From assembly GCF_029227915.1 (NCBI RefSeq), contig NC_079888.1, positions 2,489,001 to 2,553,000 on the forward strand: 64,000 bases of DNA. Direction: 5' to 3'. Numbering within the stretch: position 1 is the first letter of the stretch; each line of letters begins with the position of its first letter. The notes beneath the pieces were generated by a model that saw only the letters and a program-made list of their open reading frames with translations, was not told where the DNA came from and ran no database searches. The position numbers were made by a program, and so were the translations under genes. Positions 55,551 through 64,000 of this stretch are shown in pieces. The stretch comes from Hydractinia symbiolongicarpus (lineage: Eukaryota; Cnidaria; Hydrozoa; Anthoathecata; Hydractiniidae).

Positions 55551-55755
55551 AATATAGAATAATGCAGATTGTAAGCAACCTCAATCCCAGGGCTTTGTGC
55601 CGTCCCGTTATAAAAATGAGTCAAGGACCCGGGGGTCGAGGTTGGATTGTAAGTTTTAAAAATTCAGATTACTGTGTTGTATGTTTTTGTTTGGAATCTC
55701 TTACATGCATTCAATAAGAGATTCAGTAGATTTTTCCACGGATTAAAGGCTAGTC
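55551..55755. repeat. dispersed repeat, copy 2 (sister at 2289-2500)
   Basis: Same structure as 2289-2500, with AGCAACCTCAATCCCAGGG and GGGGGTCGAGGTTG as inverted ends of an inner segment and GATTAAAGGCTAGTC at the end. Confidence 0.75.
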
Positions 55756-55933
55756 TATATATGAATACGCCTTGTGTGTGTGTGCGCACGGTGAGGCCAA
55801 GGACAAAAATATACAGGTCACTTTTTTTTTTTTTCATGCATTGTGTCCCAAAGCGTGGCGTTACGCTAAAATTTACTAAGTTAAAAAAACGCAAATCCGG
55901 GAGTTACTTTTTAAACATTTAATTCTTTTTTCT

Positions 55934-55970
55934 TTGTTGTTGTTGTTGTTGTTTTTTGTTGTTGTTGTGG
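55934..55970. repeat. GTT microsatellite
   Basis: Interrupted TTG/GTT units in AT-rich sequence. Confidence 0.85.
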
Positions 55971-56314
55971 TTGTTTTAAAAGCCGTACGAGGTCGTTATA
56001 GATAGAATAATTTAATTTTACCCCCGGTTTACCATGTGCGCCCTGCATCTCACGGAAACAAGATGTTTAACAACTGAAAAAAATACAAAGCGGAGAAGGC
56101 TGTCTGTTTTTCAAATTACTGAAAAAGTTATTTCAAACAAGGCATGTCAATGTTTACTCATCATGAGGTTAGCTTAAAGCTTATGTTTTTCTATATTTTC
56201 CATTTTTGTGTTCTGCGACCGAGGTTCGAGTATGAATGAATTCGAATAAGTTCGAATCGCATTAGAATATGACTGTAATTCGAATTTAAAATGTAAAAAA
56301 AAACTGTTGTTGTC

Positions 56315-57250
56315 GAACGAAGTTAATGTTGTTGTCAGAAATATTTTTTAAAACGAAGAAAAACGTACAATGATATAACATCACAAAAAGAATTGATTGG
56401 AAATGCATCAGACAATTGTATATTTTCAATTTTTTCTCTTTTGGATGAAGCTAAATTTAGTAATCGAAGTAAAAAACTAATTGAACTTTTATTCAGAAAC
56501 CCTAACTAGCGACCTACTGAGATAGCAAAAGAAAAAGCAGGTGTGCTGTCTAAATAATTCTATAGAGAAATAAATTTCGGTGTGTAACAAAGTCTGTTGT
56601 CGTGTCTTGAGCCGGAGAATATTTTCTTTAAGCACTTATTTTATACTCTGAAAAATGGGTCAGAAGTTTAGAATATCCTATCCTCTCAAAGCTCGATAGT
56701 TTGTTTTAAATATAAACATTTGTATGAGGCATAAGATTGATTAAAAGTTTACTTTTTTATTGTATATCAAAGGAACTGAACTTTTCAGTGTCCAAGCAAT
56801 GGGTCGTAGTAGGAATTGCCATTAGCTATAGTAACTTAGAGCAGGATTTGTTTTATTAAGGCATTGTATATTTACAGGCAATAGTCATGCTAAGAACATA
56901 TTGAGGATAATATTTGTCAAAAAAGTAAAGAACATTGAGGCTGAAATTAGAACACACTATTCTTATAAAAGCGGCGTGTATATCCTAGAGAAGAATTTAC
57001 ATAAGATGTAAAAAGTAATTTTCTGTTACTATTTTTAACACTGCTTGTGATACTGTGTTGATGTTGTCATAAATAAACCTAAACCTAAAACCTAACTTGA
57101 ACCAATGTTGACATCTTTTACGTTACGATCGTTTGAAATATATTCGATTCCTAAATTATTATGTTATCTTCTTTGATTTTAGGCGTGATTTTCTTGAAAT
57201 TTGGGTCTGTAGGGCAAACTGTTCTTTTAATATTTTGGATTGAGATATTT
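56315..57250. repeat. local duplication, copy 2
   Basis: Diverged copy of parts of 54930-55450, in the same orientation but with a different order of blocks (the GTTGTTGTCAGAAAT block precedes the TATTAAGGCATT block here). Confidence 0.7.
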
Positions 57251-60200
57251 CGGTAGATATAAAATATATCAAATGATTCAAGTTTTGTATTTCTATTTTA
57301 TGTGTTCTCCTCTGTCGATTTCTTATATTTTTAATAAATTTAAAAGGGTTGCTGTATTCAATAGACTGAAGAACTGATTTTGAATGACTTAACAATAAAA
57401 AGTTGAAGTTGTAGCGTATTTCGCTTTTAAAGTAAGACACTTTCCAAACATTTTCCCAAAATTAAACAAAGTTGGCCGACTGGGGTATCAACAAGTTGTA
57501 AACTTTGTTTTTATTTCAGCTAAAGTCGCAGTAACCTTATTTTTGAAATATATATTACACTCGAAACATTATAATGTGCACGCCTTACTTGATTTACAGC
57601 ATACTGCATACCTGTATTCAAGCTCTCCACCTGAAACGTGTAACAGTTTACGACAACTTTTAATCGTTCCACCGGGTGTTTAACGCTGTTTGCCGCGATT
57701 AATTTTGAATTAAGGTGGAATAAAATAATACATTACTAAAAGAAGAAAATAATACATTACTGACCGAATGTTTTTGTTATGACAGGATTACAATGAGTTA
57801 GTACAAGTGTTCAGTATGTCGATATTTCATGTGACTGTGCAGTGAAGTTTTTCTTAAAAAATATTTAACAGCAGAAAAAAATTTGTATGCTTTACTGCAT
57901 ACCTGTACTCAAGCGCTCCAACTGAATGTGTGACACTGTTTGCGGTTCTTATTAGGCGCTCCACTAGGGGTGCAATGCCAGGCTGCACAGTTACTTGTGG
58001 CTTTTTCTCCCAGCTGGTTAATCAATATTATGTGGAATACTAACACAATTCTTTTGTATATGCTCTGTAATAGAAGAGTTCGTTGGTTTTACGTTGAAAA
58101 CGATGGACATGCGCACGCATATACAGGTGCAGAATGTATCAACAACAGATCACCGTTGCCATGGAAATGTAGTAAAATAAAGAAACTTCCGCTAGTTTTG
58201 CAATTTGTTCTTGAAAGAAATAGAGAATAGCTGAGAAGACTTATGTTACAGGCTTTTTATTCCTAAAAAAGTCATAAAAGTTAAGGTAATTAGCTATTGT
58301 TTTCCTTTGTGGTCCTTTTACACCCACCCCTGCGCATACATTAGAAAACTCGTTTGTTATAATGTTAACCATATTATTTTTGTGTCTATATTCTACATAA
58401 GGAAAAACTTTTTTGTCCGAAATTGAGATCGTCCAAAAAGTTTTTCTTTTCGTAACATCTGTTTATTATATATTTTTACGTGTTAAAATGGATATATCAT
58501 TACTTTTCTTAACCACTTGTAATTCTTCAACAAACCCATTTAAAGATTTTACTACAAACGTACATCGAAAGGAGCAGTACTCAGTTAGCTAGCAGAAAAG
58601 TTTTTATGTTATATCTAACCTGATGGGTGATGTCTGGGATATTTGGTTACCTAGCTAGCTAAAAAGTCAAACTAGCCACATCGGTAGATAAGGTTGATGG
58701 CAAGAAAATTGTGTTATAAACTTGTGTATAGCCTGTTTATATTAAATCCGAATTTACAGTTCAATTTGGGAATTCCGAAAAGTAAATGCTGGACGACTGA
58801 TTTTGCTACGTGTTTAGTGTGTCATTATTTCAGGCAAATTCTTTTAAAATAAACCCAGTGAAACTAAAAAAACGGTGGAAAATAACCTTTGGAAAGAGAA
58901 AAACTTTTTCAAACGTTTAGTTGTTTTAAACTACTTGATAGAAGCAAAACAAGGCTAAAATATGACTTTGGAACTGTTAGGGATATTTCCATAAAAATAT
59001 TTTTTGTCTGATCTTTTTTTCAGATCACCTGTTAACCAATGAATCACGGTGACAATTTACGTTACGTCATACCATTGGACTATTCTAAAGCTTACTAAAA
59101 ATAAATCTCTAAAACTGTATACATTTTTATCTTTTTCCTTTAAGAGGAGTGGTGTAAGGAATTGCAATTTTTTAGATTGGCTGGAAGCCATAAACTCCCC
59201 GTGATTACCAGACTGGAGACCCTATAAAAATGAGCATCAAAAACTATGCTTTAAAAATTCATTTGCACTATAAACAAAAGGCATCCCAGACACGAATCCT
59301 ATATTATAATACGCTTGTGTGAGTAACTATGTTATTCCACGGCACGAAAATCAAGGGTCAACTTCTTATGGCTCATGCATTTTCTCTCCAAGGTGTGGCG
59401 TTACGCTAAAACTTCCTAATAAAAACGAGAAAACAGGGGGTCGATTTGTTTTATATGCTTCAGCGCCGTACGCGGCGGTAATGAAGACAGCCACCCAGCA
59501 TACTTTATTTGCAGAATATTCTATATATAAGTGACAGCGGGTTGAGCGGTTACCACAGGTAAACCATGTCGCTAAGAGCTCTTTTAGAAGTAAATAAAAA
59601 TAATCCCTCTCAACTTCGGCTAAATTACAACGTAGGCAAGAACCTATTGTTAAACCAGTTTACTTAAAACAATCACCCAGTAATTTTATTTTACAGAATA
59701 TGCTAAGAATCTAAAATGTGGAGTCAGTTTAAATAAAACTACAGCATTAAACTGTGCGCGGAATGTCCGCCATTGAACCAATAACTGTAAAACTTTGGCC
59801 CAAGTTTATATGACAGTAAAGGGTGAAACTACCTAACTTCATCTTGCTAACATAAATAATAAATAATATGAAAATTTCGTTGTAGCTAACATCTGTTTAA
59901 CTGGCGGTCACTAGGTGGTCACAACTCAAGTTGCAACTTAGTTAAAAGACACTAACAATGAATGGAATAAAAAGCAATTATATCCAACTGGATAATAGCA
60001 TCAGCAGAACAGCGTTAATATAACTAGCTAGTTAGGGTGCTTCTTTCTACGATCTACGCGTGTAGCCAAAATCTTAAAATGTGTGTATTTAAAATTTATG
60101 TATGGCTAAAAAAGTGAATAATTATTAATTTGAAGTGTAAAATATATTCAAGTATTCAAGTTTTATTCTGTATTATATTTCTTGCGCTGAAAACCAAGTT

Positions 60201-60941
60201 ATTTGAATTTTTACAATGGGAATAACTTTCTAATATGCACATCAAGATCAGTTGGTCTCTTTAAGTTGGGTTTACCTATAGTTTTTGTCATTACTGTTCA
60301 CGATGTAGTACAGATCGCGTTTATCCGCAAAAAAAGCGGCATATTAACTTATGCTATATTCCTTTTTCGCCATAAGTAAACACGTTTCGTGCTTAATATG
60401 TTTTTCATAACACAAATATTTAGTAAACGATTTTCAAGAAAACCTGCTGACTATCTTTCCAACAAAGAATTAAACATTTTTTGTTCAAACCCAGCAAAAA
60501 AATAATGGATTCTACAAAAGCAGAATGTTTAACGAGCAAAAATTGTTAAGTGTCAAAAATAAATTGAAAATGGCCATGGTTATGTTGAAACAGTTGTGAA
60601 AACATTTAACACGAAATATAATTTACATAGAATAACTTAAATGGCTTTCAAATGTTGGATGCAGCGCTCTAGCTTTTTAATTCAGTTGAAAAAACAGTAT
60701 TATCGCTTTCTAAAACACAAAAAGCTTTAACGAATTGATTAATGCCCCTCTAGAGACCAACTTAAACATTTTAACATATTTTACAATTATTTATCAATAA
60801 TGCAGTTGCTAAGCTTTAAAAAGTTTCATTGGTTTAAAATTATTCAAGGGAGATATTTAATTGATGGATTGTTACACAGCAACTTTTAATAATAATTCTG
60901 TAGCAGGACTGTCATAGGTGCAGATCTTTTAAGTAGGTAAG
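57251..60941. other. intergenic region upstream of GPCR 3
   Basis: No supported gene in 3.7 kb. Contains dispersed blocks shared with 46790-46910 (CATACCTGTAYTCAAGC) and a GGCGTTACGCTAAAA motif at 59397 also present near 55856. Confidence 0.5.
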
Positions 60942-62090
60942 ATGGATATATTTAACGAAACAACAAATGGTACATCATCTTCATCAAATTATTTAAATAC
61001 TTTCGATAAAGCTCTTGTTGGTATCTTCTCCCTAATATTTTTCGTCGGTGTATTGGGTAATTCCTTCGTTATTTATGTTTTTGGTGCAAAATATAAACAC
61101 CTGTGCTCCAAACAAGAAATTTTGATATTATTATTGGCTGTGGTAGATTTGATTGCGTCGATTGCAAATCCAGCTGTCTTTTTATACTATATAATTACAA
61201 AACATGAAAGATGGGACTTTGGAGAGGCTGGTTGCAAGATTATTCCATTAATAGGTCCTGTGGCAACGAGTTTGTCACAGGGAATTATCTTAATCATGGC
61301 ACTTGATCGCGATCGAGCAATTGTTACGCCTTTAAAGAGTTCGTTTTCAAGAAAAACCATCTACAAAGCAGTCGCTGTTGCGTTGCTACTATCTATACTG
61401 TCATATTTTGATTTTACCTTGTACATGACAACACGTGGTACAAAAACATGCTCAGCAAGTGGTTCTACTTTGCTAGCCAACGTACCACGAGTCTGCCACT
61501 TTCTAATAAGTGACCTTGTGTTTTTAATAATCTTTGTTGTCACTATTTTGAGAGTGTATATTGCTTTACGGAAAAAACATGGAATGGGGTTTGATGAAGT
61601 AACGGAAAGAAATCGAAAAGAGAAAAATAAACGAACAATGCGTTTGCTGTTGACGATGGGAACTGCTTTTGCGTTATGCATTTACCCAGGAGATCTATTT
61701 CAACTGGCGTACTATTTTTCTCTGGTGGTACCTCCTAATATTGTATTCGATCAAAAACTGCTTAACATTAACTCTGCGCTGAAGGTCTTCCACACAGCAA
61801 ATAGTTGCGTTAACGTATTCATATATGCGTTTATACATCCTAAAATGAAGTTGGAATTAAAAAGACAAATTCGCAGACTAACATTGGGTAGGAGAACAGA
61901 TAACAATTCTGAAATGAAAGGTGGACATGTAGTTACTTCAAACAAAACTATATGCAATGAACCGAAAAACGCCAATTTGGCATCTCCAACAATCAATGAA
62001 ATCGCTTTCACTAGGATTGATCTTGCGAAAAACAACGAAAATGTCATTGACAACAATAATTCCTGTGTTACCATGTTATCCGTTGCGTGA
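60942..62090 (+). CDS. rhodopsin-like (class A) peptide-type GPCR, single exon
   Basis: ATG 60942; 382 residues; intact. N-terminus with N-glycosylation sites (NET, NGT). TM1 has GNSFVIYVFG (N40), TM2 VVDLIAS (D69), C98 at the top of TM3 and C170 in loop 2 for the usual disulfide, DRD at 122-124 for DRY, CIYP at 246-249 for CWxP, and NVFIY at 291-295 for NPxxY. A Ser/Asn-rich cytoplasmic tail follows. The features fit a neuropeptide-type receptor, a group much expanded in cnidarians; the ligand is unknown. The NPxxY and CWxP variants are noteworthy but TM topology is complete. AATAAA occurs downstream near 62400. Confidence 0.9.
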   Translation: MDIFNETTNGTSSSSNYLNTFDKALVGIFSLIFFVGVLGNSFVIYVFGAKYKHLCSKQEILILLLAVVDLIASIANPAVFLYYIITKHERWDFGEAGCKIIPLIGPVATSLSQGIILIMALDRDRAIVTPLKSSFSRKTIYKAVAVALLLSILSYFDFTLYMTTRGTKTCSASGSTLLANVPRVCHFLISDLVFLIIFVVTILRVYIALRKKHGMGFDEVTERNRKEKNKRTMRLLLTMGTAFALCIYPGDLFQLAYYFSLVVPPNIVFDQKLLNINSALKVFHTANSCVNVFIYAFIHPKMKLELKRQIRRLTLGRRTDNNSEMKGGHVVTSNKTICNEPKNANLASPTINEIAFTRIDLAKNNENVIDNNNSCVTMLSVA

Positions 62091-62635
62091 GGATATATGA
62101 ACCACAAGTGTGTCTGTGTGAATCTTAAAAATCCTATTGCGTTGAAACTTGCTCCTAAAATTCTTTTTAAAAGCTTTGCTCTGATTTGCCATTGGAAAGT
62201 TGCTTTTGTACTAATCTTTTTTTTGCAAAAAAAAGATTCACCAAAACGCAAAATTAATGTATTTTTCAAAATGTTTTTGTACCTCATTAGTTTGTGTAGA
62301 TTTCTTTCTTTTTTTATAATTTATTGGAGTTTTTTTTATCTTAAAAAAATAATCCCATGACATAACTTCTTTAATAAGAAAGGACAAATTGCAGCAAAAA
62401 TAAATACGTCAAGTTTTGGTATTTGATGATGGCATTTATTTTACAAGTTTATATAATACAATTTACGACGAACTCCACAATACGTATAAAACAATACTTA
62501 ACAAAACATATAACACATAACGGCAAACCCAAGGGTATATAAACTTATATAAACGTCTATATACCGTTGGTAAGGGAAATGTAGCCCGCTTTGAGCACAA
62601 ATGCACCCCTTTCCTTGTTGTCTATAAATAATATT
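62091..62635. other. 3' flank of GPCR 3, no gene seen
   Basis: AT-rich 3' UTR and spacer. Open frames on both strands here are low-complexity. Confidence 0.4.
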
Positions 62636-62639
62636 TAAT

Positions 62640-63700
62640 TCAAAACAATTTCAATGGAAGAGATAACTCCTGCGCATTAAACGTGGGACTGCTATCACAA
62701 GTATGCATGGCCTCAGCTAATTTTCTCTTTTTATATTGGTAAACATTATCTATTAAAATACTGAAGTTCTTTTGTTCAGCAGGTGAGTGATTCTCAGTGA
62801 CTGAATGTCGTAGGATGTTAGAGTTCTTATCGCGCTTTTGGTGATCTATCATTCTTTTACTTAACCTCCTTGCTATTTCACCAATTTATGTAGCATCGCA
62901 TGATTCCACCGAATAAGTATATTTGTACACAACACCATGTTTGTATTCATCTTTGGTTCTATCTTTCACAAAAAATAACTTTCCACATCGATAAACAATG
63001 CGTTGGTTGACATTGGCAGGTAGTTACCACAATCTTCATTGTGGGAAAGAACCATGAAAGATTTATTGGATTTTCAATGATGCCTTTCTTAGAAACAGTG
63101 TCAGCATTTTGGATGTTGAAGTTTTGCCATGTGTTTTTATTTACATTAGATACAACTGTTTCTGGATAAGCATTGATTTTTTTAAATCTTTTTTTTTTTA
63201 AATGATTTAGTTCGTATTTCAGATCTTGTAATGAAGAGCATATATTCTCAACACCGACGATTTAAATGTTCCAACTTCTCATGTGCGTGGTGAAAATGAA
63301 TTCCAGTGCATGCATATTTCAGTGTTGGTTTCTTTTTAATAAAAGGTTGTGCTATCATTCATACGTTTCACTTTAACATCAAGAAAGGGTTTCTTTTTAA
63401 TAAATGGATGTGTTATCATTCATACGTTTCACTTTAACATCAAGAAAGGCTATGTAATTGTCGTTTTCAACTTCATATGTAAACTGGATATTCGAATGGT
63501 AACTATTAAGTGTGACCAGCACATTGTTTATCTGGTTTTCCTTAACAAAACATATAGCATCATCTATACATCGCTTCTAAAATTTTACTGAATTTTCTAA
63601 TTTTGGGACTATTTCATTCTTCAACTTAACAATAAAGATTTTTGCTAGGACTGGTCCTAGAGGCGAGTCCATTATTAATTGGTAAAAGCATTAGAATCAC
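62640..63700 (-). pseudogene. Penelope-like element, RT and GIY-YIG part, broken
   Basis: On the minus strand, from about 63690: MDSPLGPVLAKIFIVKL (RT), CIDDAICFVKENQINNVLV, IQFTYEVENDNYIAFLDVKV, several frame breaks, and at the end a GIY-YIG nuclease-like part: VVYKYTYS, IGEIARRLSKRMIDHQKRDK, ILRHSVTENHSPAEQKNF, KRKLAEAMHTCDSSPTFNAQ. RT followed by GIY-YIG is the arrangement of Penelope elements. The RT N-terminus is missing and a 61-bp tandem duplication (63328-63449) shifts the frame, so it is inactive. Confidence 0.75.
63328..63449. repeat. 61-bp tandem duplication inside the Penelope remnant
   Basis: Two nearly identical units (63328-63388 and 63389-63449), each beginning GTTTCTTTTTAATAAA and ending AACATCAAGAAAGG. 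61 is not a multiple of three, so the reading frame is lost. Confidence 0.9.
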
Positions 63701-64000
63701 TCGGATACACAAAATTTGTCGTTTCACCAAATGAGTGACCACAAACTTGTTTCGGCTTTGATTGGACAACACTAATAATAAATAAAACAAATTGTATTTG
63801 CTGTTAGTCAATAATAAGTTAGTCAACAAATGTAAATAAACAAACTTTTAGTAAATAAAAGAAAATTTTTTAGAAAAGCTATTAAAATAATGTTTGGTAA
63901 ATATACGCAAAAAGAGGCGCTTATTCCAAACTGAAGAAATATAGTTAGCTAGTTGGGGTGCTTCTCACAAAGATGTACGTTATACGTGGGTAAAACACGT
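63701..64000. other. non-coding end of window
   Basis: No supported gene. Confidence 0.4.

Noticed and set aside
61361-62287. Minus-strand open frames over GPCR 3
   Set aside because: Shadows of the plus-strand receptor gene.

Overview
The window is AT-rich eukaryotic (metazoan) DNA with low coding density, short exons with canonical GT/AG junctions, intronless GPCR genes and a dense load of transposon relics. The mix (CR1-like LINE with a 2A peptide, a LINE with a restriction-like endonuclease, Penelope, Helitron, BEN and THAP genes, many TAGCTAGC-type tracts) suggests a cnidarian, most likely a hydrozoan. That assignment is inference; no rRNA or mitochondrial marker is present.

Layout. 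1-247: 5' end of an unknown minus-strand gene. 2.8-16.1 kb: a nested transposon graveyard. Its main component is a non-LTR retrotransposon (minus strand, about 7320 to 2800) encoding reverse transcriptase, a CCHC knuckle, a PD-(D/E)XK-type endonuclease and, in the same reading frame, a ubiquitin-specific protease (USP/C19) domain. A decayed plus-strand sister (7530-8141 and 11309-12035) confirms that fusion. Between its halves lie a THAP-type zinc finger exon, a more diverged USP copy and a structured 3' tail. A third USP fragment (13655-13880) abuts a 3'-truncated CR1-like LINE (16061-13880, minus). Two copies of an unrecognised decayed gene family lie at 12651-13666 and 23640-25100.

18.0-21.8 kb: a multi-exon BEN-domain gene (minus) and a DUF7869-like gene (plus) share a 237-bp divergent intergenic region; both carry breaks. 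25.9-30 kb: a decayed multi-exon minus gene, a pair of tRNA-derived SINE-like units in inverted orientation, and an OB-fold (RPA-like) exon. 31.9-36.6 kb: two opposed, broken copies of a DDE integrase-core family. 36.8-37.7 kb: an array of the palindrome TAGTGCGCACTA and a MITE.

39.7-62.1 kb: three intact single-exon GPCR genes, one secretin/adhesion-like and two rhodopsin-like, which are the best candidates for functional genes here. They are separated by TIR elements (piggyBac-like with TTAA ends; a 2.2-kb TA-flanked element), a Helitron helicase remnant, a perfect 111-unit AGAT microsatellite growing from a SINE tail, and local duplications. 62.6-63.7 kb: a broken Penelope-like element (minus).

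The strongest candidate for something undescribed is the USP deubiquitinase domain built into an endonuclease-type LINE polyprotein, present as several fragments of different age. LINEs with other ubiquitin-like proteases (ULP1 in NeSL, OTU in some others) are known to me; a USP version I do not recall.
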